Assembly (NCBI RefSeq): GCF_003473485.1
Contig: NC_053049.1
Location: 17,817,501 to 17,881,500, forward strand
Direction: 5' to 3'
Length of the DNA: 64,000 nt
Origin: Medicago truncatula
Taxonomy: Eukaryota > Streptophyta > Magnoliopsida > Fabales > Fabaceae
The position numbers and the translations under genes are program-made. The first letter of the stretch is position 1. Each line of letters begins with the position of its first letter. The notes below the pieces were generated by a model, which was given only the letters and a program-made list of their open reading frames with translations, did no database searches and was not told the DNA's origin. Below are positions 12,512 to 23,700 of the stretch, piece after piece.

Positions 12512-13616
12512 TGCCTAAGCTTTCCTTGAGAAAGCTGTGTGATATTAGATTTTACATTTGCTATAAGTTTATTAGATTTTATTCCTAAGTACGAGTATAA
12601 TTTTTTTGTATATTTTATTTATCGTAAGTTTTTCTTAAGCTAAGATATAGTAAAATGATAATAATCCATGATGATCATATTTCCTTGCTCGTTTATCATC
12701 CACACTTCCACAAAATTTTTTCAAATTCTCTACCTTACAATAGGGTTGCATTTTCATATTTTTGAAGTGTGTTGGACAACAACAAGGAGTATCATGACAA
12801 AGACATTGGCAAGATTAAGGATGCTCTTGATGAAATTGGAAGCACAAGAACTGTCAAAGAGATTGAAGAATACTATAAGATGAACTACAATTTCATCTTA
12901 GGTGATAAGAAGCCGTGAGAATAATTTGCTATGGTTGGGGGGCTTACGGAATTGTTTGAAATAAATTGATTGTTTCTCCATGTTATACAAGAGAATCAAT
13001 ATCATTGTCGCATTGCGTCTTCTGAAAAGTCAAATGTTATTTTCTTGAGTGATGAAGATGCATGTTGATGTTATGTTAGTGTTTCCTTTAAACAGGCGTT
13101 TGTTGAAGCTAACTTACCATAAAATCTGTGACAATATGAAGGTGCAATTTGGATTATCTTCTAGTTGATAATATTGTTGTATATAATTTTGTATTCCCCA
13201 AAATAAAACTATACTTAACAATTTCTATCTATTTTTTTAAACAAACCGAACCTAATTTGTTTCATTAATCAGTAAAGTCTCTATACAGGGAGAATTAGAC
13301 TAAAAAATAAGTGAACTGCTCCAAAAAATGGCCGCCCATCCAAGAATATGCACAATCATATCCATTTATCGTCTAACAAACGTAACTTCAAAGTTAGAAT
13401 GCAAAACTTATCCTCTAGAGTCATTGTTTTATGTCTCAATTTTATTTATTTATGTTGATGGAGACCTCCGATGAATTTAAAATGCAAAAATGACATTATC
13501 GAAAGTTGAACATGATAATACGTTGAAATGGTCCAACCACTATCCTATACAATTAAAATAATTTGTTTGAAACATAAGTGTGAAAACAACTAAAATATTG
13601 GAAACTCGTTAATGTA
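12512..13616. other. Intergenic, with one unidentified coding-like fragment
   Basis: Apart from the short frame at 12766-12918 I see only AT-rich sequence with no gene, RNA or clear repeat boundary. Confidence 0.4.
12766..12918 (+). pseudogene. Unidentified 50-residue coding-like fragment
   Basis: The frame is open from a TGA at 12763 to a TGA at 12916. It encodes a charged, helix-like peptide containing DKDIGKIKDALDEIG and VKEIEEYYKMNY. Composition and codon use look protein-like rather than random AT-rich DNA. There is no ATG at the left, but an AG at 12766-12767 could be an intron acceptor. Downstream to about 13125 further coding-like stretches are broken by stops. I do not recognise the family. 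It may be a decayed exon left by the adjacent Helitron or by an old duplication. Confidence 0.35.
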
Positions 13617-13800
13617 TGTTGGGACACTGGGGAAGCTCGGGACTGTCCACATCGAAGCTAGAAGAATCGCACAAGCAAGAGGCACCACACTCTTACTCAA
13701 AACCTTAAGGTAGTGGGTTTATAGGCCCCCTTACTTATAAGGTGTTCAACCTTTACTATTTTATTCGATGTGGGATATATAACTCACACTACCCACAACA
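13617..13800 (-). mobile_element. Solo LTR of the TRIM-like element
   Basis: This 184-bp copy matches the LTR unit of the 5.3-7.0 kb array almost end to end (TGTTGGG...CCCACAACA), without PBS, PPT or internal domain. The direct 5-bp flanks do not match (ATGTA against ACAGT). GTTAAT occurs 3 bp outside both ends, so the exact boundary or duplication is unclear. Confidence 0.75.
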
Positions 13801-14078
13801 ACAGTTAATTAAAAAAAGTCTAATTTAGTCCTACATATATTATAACAACCTGAAAGATGTTTAAGTCACTAAAAACAAAATGTCCATTGTATTTATTGAC
13901 ATAGCAACTTAAGAATGTCATATATTTTAAATTAATTAACAATAAAATTTTTATGAGATGTTTGATTTTGGCTTCTTAAAAAAGTTCTGAGATGCTTGTC
14001 AACAATATATTTTATCAACTTGTGCACCAAGTTAAATCGAAATAGAATTTTCTCAGAAATCTCCATCTTGCATTACAC

Positions 14079-14121
<43 letters not shown>

Positions 14122-14198
14122 ATACACCTAGATCTATTTTCCTTTGATTAATTAATTAATGAGTAAATCATTAAATTGGTCCACGTCTTTGTACTAAA
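13801..14198. repeat. Intergenic with a long poly(T) run
   Basis: AT-rich sequence with an uninterrupted T tract of about 37 nt at 14081-14117, possibly the tail of a minus-strand retroposon. No gene is visible. Confidence 0.4.
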
Positions 14199-14235
14199 CT
14201 AGTGTAACGCCCCGTGCCAAGCACGGGATACATTT
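14199..14235 (-). mobile_element. Second Helitron 3' terminus
   Basis: Read on the minus strand: a hairpin with stems CCCGTGC and GCACGGG (about 14210-14227), a short spacer, then CTAG (14202-14199) followed by T. The layout equals that of the 9246 terminus. The partner TC end, which should lie to the right, was not found, so only the terminus is called. Confidence 0.55.
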
Positions 14236-16689
14236 TATTTAAATTTTTTTTAACAGGGTTTACACATAAATAAGTTTTTTTAGATATTATTTGACTTTTT
14301 TAGTTTGATTTCATTTAGAATTTTGATATTATGTAGTACTTTATTTTCATATTTAAAATTGAGACAGAGTTGGCAGGGACATGCCAACTCTGCTTAAAAT
14401 ATTGAGAAAAAGTACAACTATACTTAAAATATAAAAATACTATAAATAATTAGTATATTCTTAAAAATATATCTAATTAATAAGAGGTATGATTACCCCT
14501 GGTATAATCTACCATTATGGCTCCGCCCTCTCTTTAGAAATCTTCCGCCACCTCGCCCCCTTTTTTTTGAAACCTTCATCACTTACGATGTACCAACATT
14601 CAACGATGGTGTGATGAGTGGCGTCGTCCCCCCGCACCACCCTTTTTCCGGTTCCCGCAACAATTCGTATCGTTCGTTTCCGATTCAACCAGTACCGCAT
14701 CTGCTACGGGTGGTGGTTGCTTAGTTGTTGGTATTCGTAAATTGTTGGTTGTCACCGGCAATCTTGTTTAGTTTTGTGTGTTGGCTTCTCAATAGCAGAA
14801 CCCCGCATTGGTTTGGTTGAAACCCGAAAGGGTCCGTTCTTTATTCTCTATTTTGCCACCGTTTTAGACATTTTTCGCCGCCGTGTGGATTGGTTATGGT
14901 GGGTCATTCGAATCCGCCATCTCCTCCCTTTCTTTGGAGGTGGTTGAGGTTCTATATTGGGCCATAAATGACTGTTAATTTGATGTTGATCATAGCAGTA
15001 AACAGTTAGTGCGTGTGAATTTGTTAATTACCGTGTTGGCGGTTGAATCTACTTCCCACTCTCAAGAATATGTATGTGTTTCGTATCCCATTAATCCTTG
15101 ATTGACATGAGACTGTGTGGACTTGAAAGAGTCGTTAATGCTTGTTGTCGTTGTTGCAGGGAGTTGATAGCACGTGATCCGATTGTGTTGAAGATCGATC
15201 AATTCGCCAAATTATAGACCCGATTGGCCCTCACAAACGTCTATCGTTAATGGTATTCGTTTGTTAGAATTAATTAGGGTTGAATCCACTTTGTTGATCT
15301 TTTTTTTTATATATTACTCGTTAGGGTGGATCCACTTGGATTGACTGGATCATATTTTTTGTCCTCCCAGATTTTATATAATTTTTTCCTTTTTTTAATA
15401 ATATATATGAGCAACTGGTGATCGATTAAAGTAGGGTACCAACTTAATTGAGATTATTCTTTTTGCTCTTGTCTTATAAAAATATAATAAAAAACCTACC
15501 ACTTTGAATAAAGCTATTACTTTTTTTATTTAATCACTCTCTTGGATTTCAATTATAAAAAAAAATATCTAAGTTCAAAAATTTACTTATATGCAATTAG
15601 TTTTCTCGAATGTTTCTAAAAAAATATAAAATTATGAAAAGTACCATCTATTGGAACTTGTTTCATGAGAATAAAAAAATATTAAAAATAAAACTTACAT
15701 GAATTAAAATGTATATTAGGATAAATAACATTAAATAGAGTCAAAGTAAGTTATATATATTTTTTAATTTAAGATAATAAAATGTAGTTGTTTATTTGTT
15801 ATATCTAAAATTGGAGAGAGTCCCTAACCTAATTAAAACAATCTAACCTAATTTCGTTATATTTTAGTGTAGTTATGATTTCCAATTCATCGTTTCCCCT
15901 TTTTTCCAAGCAAACATTTCCTCCTTCTTAATATTCCTAACCGAAATCCACAAACTAAAACCTCCACAAACATGGGGAAGAAAAAGGTAGGAGATCTATG
16001 TCAACCCACTCAATTTCATGCAAGTTCTTTAACTCCAATGGTGATCCTAAGAGTAAGAGTAAAAAATTCTTCAGGTATGCTAATGTGGGATAGATCAGGC
16101 AACTAAAAATAAAGGTAATTGTTTTACCATTTATTAGAAAATGTATTTACTAAAAGGATTGTGGGAAAAAAATCTCCTTCATCAAAATAAGCATACATTT
16201 TCTTTAGTTCTTTTTGTCTCCATAATTTAATGGTTGAATTTGATCTTAGTTGATTGAAAAGAATTTTGTAACATCGTTTTCCAATCTCTAAAGAAACAAA
16301 TAAAATGGTTCAACTAAATGAATAAATATGTAGTTTTTAATGGTATTAAATAATCAAGTTGATAGTTATAAATACTTACCTAGGAACAACTTAACTTTTG
16401 CAACAAAATTGTCAGATTCGCCTTTTTAAATTTACCAGAAGATAGAAAAAAGAGTACGTTCAAACTGATATCTCTTAAAAATTATTTGACAAATAATTAA
16501 AATAATAATTAAATATCGTAATGTATTATATATTAAAAATGAAAATAAATCGATTTCACCCATTCGAATTCAATTCAATATTCTTCTAATGTATCTTTGT
16601 ATTCTCTTTCAATATCCACCACAATTGGTTTAATTTCTTTCATTCTTCAAGGCTTACTTAAGTAAAAATTATTTTATTGAATCCTTATT
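14236..16689. other. Non-genic, probably Helitron interior and filler
   Basis: A less AT-rich patch at about 14500-15290 reads like degraded gene sequence but matches no family I know. The remainder is AT-rich with several poly(T) runs. No intact frame is present. Confidence 0.35.
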
Positions 16690-17960
16690 ATTTTTAGTGT
16701 GGAGAGAGTGCGGAAGCTATTAAAGTCAATTGGTTTAAGTGAGATAAGGTGTGTCTTGGTCGATATAGTTGTTGCTTGAGGGTTCATATAATGTAGAATT
16801 TTAACTTATCTTTGCTACATGAATAGTTTTGGAGGCTGATATGGATCAATGAGTTTGCATTTTAGAGTTTTAGCTTCTTAGAATAGGTTGGGTGAGTTCA
16901 TGTGAAGAGTGAGGACAATTAGGAGTGTGTGTGGTAAAATTACTTCCATGATGTTAAAATAGGGGCGGAGATGGGGATTAGAAATTGGTTTGATGGCAAC
17001 TTGATGATAGTGGAGAGTAATGAGAAAAAATACTCCTTTTTTTTTTTTTTTTGCAATGATTCGTGGTTGTAGAGTGGTCCTTTGTGTGATATATTTAGAA
17101 GAACTTTTGAGTTATATCAGAATAACTCTATGCCATTTAAGAAGATACGTAGGTTAGGGTTGGAGACGATGTCATAGAATTTTTTTTGGAATGAGGTGCA
17201 GGGGATATATTGTTGTTATTTGGTGGACAACATTATTTTTCAGGCTAGCATTTTTTTATAAGTTTCTTTAAAGTTGATCATGGTGAAAGTTACTCTGACA
17301 AAGGGGTATATCATCTAGTTGCAAGTGGAGCATGATGAACTTATGGCTCTAAAAAATCTCATTAGGAACAAAGTAGCTCCTCTAAATGCCTCTCTCTTTT
17401 CGCGGAGGCTCTTGAATATCTGAATTCTAATAAATGGCAACTTAGCTTGATGGAGTATTTAAAATATGGACTTATTTTTATGTTCTGGCAGATGTGAAAA
17501 AGAGTAAAATTATCTTTTTTATTTTTAGTGTGAATTCTTTGGTAGCATATGACATAATATTCTAAAGTGGTTGGAATTATTGTGTTCTTCCAATTAATTA
17601 TTGAGGGTACTCTTCATTTCAGTGGTTCTCAATTGTTCCAAAAAAAGTTCGTTTTAGTTTTCAGTTGATTTTGCTGACTTGCATTTGGATTATTTGAAAA
17701 GACAAAAATTCTTACATTTTTGTCACAAGAACCAGTTTATGGTGTTGTTAGATAAATTATATTTCTTGTTTACTGGATACAAAATGCTAAGCAATCATGT
17801 ATGTATTTTGAGTTGAAATGTTGGTGAAATAATCTTTCTACTTGTCTTGGTTATTCTACCTCATGATTTGGTTCTTTTGTATCTATGCATCTTGAACTTT
17901 GTATTTTCCTTTATTGGGTACATCTTGTGCTTGAAGGGTTTTTAATATAATTGATTTGAG
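16690..17960 (+). mobile_element. Decayed LINE, 3' part of ORF2
   Basis: Broken translations resemble the C-terminal part of plant non-LTR retrotransposon ORF2: an IRNWFDG-like piece near 16980, a stretch like the zf-RVT region to about 17650, and a Trp/Leu-rich tail ending in a SLVYLCIL-type segment near 17885. Frameshifts, stops and a poly(T) insertion at 17037-17052 break the frame. The call rests on overall resemblance; no catalytic motif remains. Confidence 0.5.
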
Positions 17961-18090
17961 GTCTTCATTAAAACAAAATCCACCTCAGTCAAGACACCAA
18001 CTACATTAATATATAATTTAGTTCATGTTGTTAGAAAGGGATGGGGGTTTGAAATTAGTTTGATGATAAAAATATGATTCAAATTACATT

Positions 18091-18550
18091 TCATGTCGTA
18101 AGAATCATTGAAAACATCATATGCAGTGTAAACGAATACATGTTTGTAGGGACCAAAGAAGATTTAAATATTTTGATTTTTGTGTTAATTGTAAAATTCA
18201 GTTTGTATTCGTTGTGTGATGGTCTATACAAACCACTGTTGCAAGCAAAATCAAATAAGGAAATCGTGAACGCCATTCCCTCTTGGAGCTGCTCCTTGAA
18301 CTTGTAGATCAATGTTCTTCGTATAAACACACATATTCGATCACCCTAGATAACAAATATTAAAATACTATACTTTAAACAAAGCAAAACAAAAAACGGT
18401 ATGAAAAAAGTCCATTTCGATCCATTAGAACCAACTCCATAGAAAATGGTAGTTTATTTTTTATTTTTGTAGTCTTGAACAAACCAAGCATGAACAACCC
18501 TCACAACCAATGTCCACGATTATTTTCTTGGCGAAACATTAGAGATGAAG
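18091..18550 (-). pseudogene. RPA70-like OB-fold pseudogene
   Basis: Minus-strand translation gives FISNVSPRK, a stop, then SWTLVVRVVHAWFVQDY and LPFSMELVLMDR from about 18549 to 18412. After a possible intron (acceptor CTAG at 18346) come FIRRTLIYKFKEQLQEG and NSGLYRPSHNEYKLNF to 18091. This follows the N-terminal OB-fold of plant replication protein A large-subunit homologues, single-strand DNA-binding proteins amplified in legumes. A TAA stands where the family has an acidic codon, a frameshift follows, and the rest of the protein is absent. Confidence 0.7.
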
Positions 18551-20320
18551 TCGTGTTTCGTAAACGTTTTTCTTTGCAATAGAAAAAATTAAAGAAATTA
18601 CTTAGAATATAGATATCAGAGAACCATAGAATAGAAAAAGAAGAACTATATTTTGTGATTGTTGTGTACTCGTACCTAAAAGCGCTACTATTTATATAAA
18701 AAAATAGTACCATAACGGTTAATATCTACTAATTATTAATTTGACCGTTTTAAAATTAATATTATCAACGTAATTAATATTATAAAATGTGCATTAATGA
18801 TTAGATTATATTTCATCTAACCTACAAAAAATTAACTTCATAACATTTAAAATTCAATAATATCTTATTAATATTAAGTAATATAATTTTGTAACGAATA
18901 AAAATTAATTATATAACCTTAAAAACTAATTACTACAATTAAATTTTTAATTAGTAGGTTACTGTTATAGTGTAACGGACCAAAATTCAAAATATAATTT
19001 ATTCAAGTTAATTATTATAATTTTGTAACCTACCAAATTTTTAATGTACCATATAAATGTTAATCGAATAATAATTATATTAATAATCATTTGATTGTAA
19101 CGTACAAATTTTTAATGTAACATATAAATTTTAATCGAAACAATTATTATATTAATAATGATTTGATTGTAACCAACTGTGTATTTTATGTACAATTTAA
19201 TGATTAATAAAAAACATATTTAATAATATTTATTTATAATTATTAAGCTTGTATTAAAAATTAGAAGAAATTTTTGGAACAAATGCCAATTAGGATTATG
19301 ATGATGTGGACATCTTTAGAGGAGAGGATTTTGAAATAGGCTATTTCTAAAAACTCTAAATTGTTAGTATAAAGATTCTCACATCGGTCATGACTCTATT
19401 AATAACTCAAAATTGTCTGTCTTTGTCAAACATTTATCAGATTGGTCCCCAACTCCATTAATTGTTTTGTATTTTAAGTGTTAATGACTCAATATCTTTT
19501 GAATATTATTTAGTGGTTAATGACATAATGTCTTTTGAATCTTATTTGGTACATTAATGATTTAAAATCCACCAAACAACAGAAAATGTAGTTGTATTTA
19601 TACATATTTGACAAACTTCTGGTTATCTAGTATCACATATAACACTCTAAATGATATTATAGAAAATCAATTTAGGGTGTTAAAAACACAAATTCAAAAT
19701 CGAAAAAGGATGGATATATGAACGAACTCACAACACTTGTATTAACAGTATACAATACAAAATATCTACAAATATAACAAAGATTATAAATATGATTAAG
19801 TTAAAGTGCTGCTAATATTTATGTCTCCAGATCTATAACATTGACCATGCCAACATAATTGATTGAATCTACATTATATCAAAGTTAATTTGTCAATTAG
19901 AATCAAACAAACATTGTAGCAAAACAATACCATACAAAAACGAGGAACAAAACATTGTCGCACTAAAACAATGAAAAATACTATGTGAAAATCATTTTTT
20001 TGTTGTTTTTTTAAGAAGTCAAACTGATCATCGAAATTGGCATCAGTGAGAATCAAATTTGAGACCTTGAGAAGAACACACACATAAGTTTCAAGCTAAC
20101 ACCATCAGACCAACCCAAACGGAAAAAGCCATTGAAAACTCACAAACACAAGTGGAAGATGGGGTTCGAAGTCTGATCAACACGTTTGATATGATAATTT
20201 CACATTTTTGTTAGTTGAGCTAAGATTTATGGACTAAAATCAATTATTTAAATAAAAGAAAAACATGATATATATTATGCTCTCTCTCTCTTTTGATAAA
20301 ATAAAAACAATGTATTATTG
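18551..20320. other. Intergenic, very AT-rich
   Basis: Around 18720-19260 short AT-rich phrases such as TTAATCGAATAATTATATTAATAAT recur in diverged copies (19060-19100 and 19130-19165). No gene or RNA is visible. Confidence 0.4.
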
Positions 20321-20324
20321 TCTA

Positions 20325-20430
20325 GAAGTTCTAGCTCAACTGACAAATGCTGAAATTGCAAGGTCGGATGTCATGACTCGGGTTCGAACCCGGGACCTCA
20401 CAGTTGTGTGTGAGTTTATTAAAATGTATT
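20325..20430 (+). mobile_element. tRNA-derived SINE fragment
   Basis: A box A-like TAGCTCAACTGACAA (about 20331) is followed by box B-like GGGTTCGAACCCGGGAC (about 20378). This is a pol III promoter layout, but it does not fold as a tRNA. No target duplication is clear. It lies about 270 bp upstream of the NB-LRR gene. Confidence 0.5.
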
Positions 20431-20701
20431 ATTTAGTAAAATGTATTATTGATTTATTAAAATGAGGTAAATATCTTATCCTCCCCTTATAAAATGAGGT
20501 CAATTTTAGTTTTAGCATTGATAATGATAGCCCACCCCACTACGCGTTTTTCCTTTTACACGTTAAATTGAGTGATTGAATGAAATAGCAATTTTCATAT
20601 AAATAAAAGAGAGAACATATTTTTTTGTTATACATAATAAACTTGCAAATTGTTGGTTGTGATTTCTGAATCTATTCTTCTTGCAAACTAAGCATCTAAT
20701 A

Positions 20702-23700
20702 ATGGATTCTATTAAGGGAGAAAAACACATCTCAAGTTCTGTGCAGTTGTTGTTAAACAAGCTTTACGACTTCGTCAACAACTTCCCGAGCACTAAGCTT
20801 GACGTTTCACTCTTGGAAGAAATCAATACAACACTGCATACAATTCAGATTCAGCTTGTAATTAACGATGATGACGATGATGTTAAGGATATGCTGGGAT
20901 ATGCTGTCTTTGAAGTTGATAATTTGTTTGACAAAATCAACACCGAAGCGTTGTGCCGTGAAGTGCAAGCTCAGTATCAAGCCCTAACTCCTACCTCTCA
21001 GGTGCTCAAAAATATTTCTTATCTTTTCAAACGGGTGAATGTATTGATTACTAAGGTGCAGAGACTTTTTCCTTCTCGTTTCAAACGGTATGATAGCGTG
21101 ATTACTTCTAAATTGCAAACATTAATCGAAAGATTTGAATCTTTATTGAGTTCAAGAAATGGACAAAAAGGTGTTCGTATTGGAAATCCTTCTCCATGTT
21201 GTTCTGCTGTGGTTGATAAAACTTCTATTTATGGAAGAGACAATGATATAAACAAACTTAAACATCTTTTATTGTATAATGACAGTGATGATAGTAAAAC
21301 AAGAACTATTTCCATTGTGGGTATGGCAGGGATTGGTAAAACAGCCCTTGCAAATTTCCTTTACAATGATCCAGATGTTAAGGACAAATTTGGAGTGCGA
21401 GGGTGGGCACGTGTCCCAGCAAATTTTGTTGTTATCAGGGTTTTGGAAACCATTCTTGAATCTATCACTTCACAAACATTCAGTAATCTTTACCTGGATT
21501 CTCAGCTTCTTAAATGCAATAATACAGAAAGAGATGACACTAGTGACGTTTACCTGAATCTTCTATTAGCGACATTGCAACAAATTCTAAACACTAACAT
21601 CTTTTTGCTTGTATTGGATGATGTGCGGGATGCAAAATTTGTTGGTTGGTTGTATCTGATGAACATCTTAAATGTCGGAGAAACAGGAAGCAGGATCATC
21701 ATCACATCACAAGACGAAAGAGTTGCACCACCACCATCCATGCAAACCTTTCATTCGGTCCACTATTTGAGACCTCTGGAGAGTGAAGATTGCTGGTCTT
21801 TAGTTGCCAGACATGCATTTAGAGCTTGGAACAACCAGCAACAGTCTGATCTAGAAGAAATTGGTAGAGAAATTGCAAAAAAATGTTACGGAATACCATT
21901 AGCTGCAATATCACTTGGGGATTTTCTTCACTTAGATTTGTCCCCAAGTTACTGGAATTATGCGCTAGAAAGTGACATTTGGGAATTGGTAGATTATGAT
22001 GTGCACCGTGCTCTACAATTGATCTACAGTTATCTATCGACTCCTTTAAAACGGTGCTTTGCATTTTGTTCAATTTTCCCAAAGAAGTCCATCTTAAAAA
22101 AAATTGTGGTAGTTCAGTTGTGGATTGCAGAAGGCTTATTAGAATCGTTCGCAGACCAGGAAAAAGTCGCAGAAGAATACTTTGATGAACTAGTGTCAAG
22201 GTCTTTGATACATCAACAATCAATTGGTGATGGGGAAGCAAACTTTGAAATGCATGACCTCGTTCATGATTTAGCTACAAAGGTTTCATCTTCATATTGT
22301 ATCAGGTTGGACGAACAGAACCTACTTGAGAGGATACATAATATATCATACAATAGAGGGCCATACGACTCATTTAGTAAATTTGATAAATTGTATGGAG
22401 TAAAAGGCATACGTACCTTTCTAGCATTACCAATACAGAAACAACTGCCTTTTTGTTTGTTATCGAACAAGGTCGTACATGGCTTGCTGCCAACAATGAA
22501 ACAGTTACGCATGCTGTCTTTGTCAAACTACAAGAGTATCACTGAGGTTCCCAAAACAATTGGAAATTTGTTACACCTGCGCTACTTGAATCTTTCTCAT
22601 ACTAAGATTGAAAGGTTGCCTTCTGAAACATGCAAGCTTTACAATCTGCAGTTCTTGCTGTTGTCAGGCTGTAAAAGGTTCACTGAATTGCCACAGGACA
22701 TTGGAAAATTGGTCAATCTACGTCACCTTGACGTTAGTGACACTGCACTGAGTGAGATGCCCGTACAAATAGCCAAACTAGAAAATCTCCACACTTTGTC
22801 TGACTTCGTTATCAGCAAACATAATGGTGGATTGAAGGTTGCAGAGCTAGGAAAATTTCCTCATCTACATGGAAAACTTTACATCTCGCAACTACAAAAT
22901 GTTAATGACCCCTCTGAAGCTTTTCAAGCCAATTTGAATACGAAAGAACGAATACACGAGTTAGCTTTAGAATGGGATTGTGGTAGTACTTTTTTAGATT
23001 CACAAGCTCATAGTGCTGTACTTAAACATTTGCAACCTTCAACAAATTTGAAAAGTCTCACCATCAAAGGCTATGGTGGAACCAGCTTTCCAAATTGGTT
23101 GGGTGATAATGTATTTGGAAACATGTTGTATTTAAGAATCTCAAATTGTGTCAATTGTCTATGGCTTCCATCCCTTGGACAATTGGGTAATTTGAAAGAA
23201 CTCGTTATTGATTCGTTGCTTTCCATAAAGAGTGTTGGTACAGAGTTTTATGGAAATGATGGTCATCCTTCATTTCAACCATTTCCCTCATTGGAGACTC
23301 TACACTTTGAGGATATGCCAGAGTGGGAGGAGTGGAGCATGGTTGAAGGTACCACTACGCAGTTTCCTAGTCTAAAAAGTTTGTTACTAAGTAAGTGCCC
23401 GAAACTGAGAGGAAATATACCTGACAAACTTCCTTCCTGCTTAACTAAACTTGAGTTAATAGGGTGTCCTCTACTGGTCAATTCACGATATTCAGATCAT
23501 AATATCAATTGCATAATCATGTTTCCATTGTTGGATGTATTCAGCCAATTGATGCTTCCTCTCAATTCTCTTCGACAATTTACCATAGACGGTTTTCAAT
23601 CTCTAATGTCTTTCCCTACAGAAGGTCTACCAAAAACCTTGAAAGTTCTCATAATCAGCAATTGCCAGAATCTAGAGTTCCATTCTCATGAATATTTGCA

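Noticed and set aside
14515..14700. 61-codon basic minus-strand frame
   Set aside because: No family resemblance, and it lies in broken sequence next to a Helitron end.
20369..20400. Possible tRNA gene (GGGTTCGAACCCGGGAC)
   Set aside because: The B box is good but no acceptor stem or anticodon arm can be paired; it fits a SINE. The same applies to the B boxes near 57880 and 58175.
21819..22241. 140-codon antisense frame in the NB-LRR gene
   Set aside because: Shadow of the sense coding sequence; no family features.
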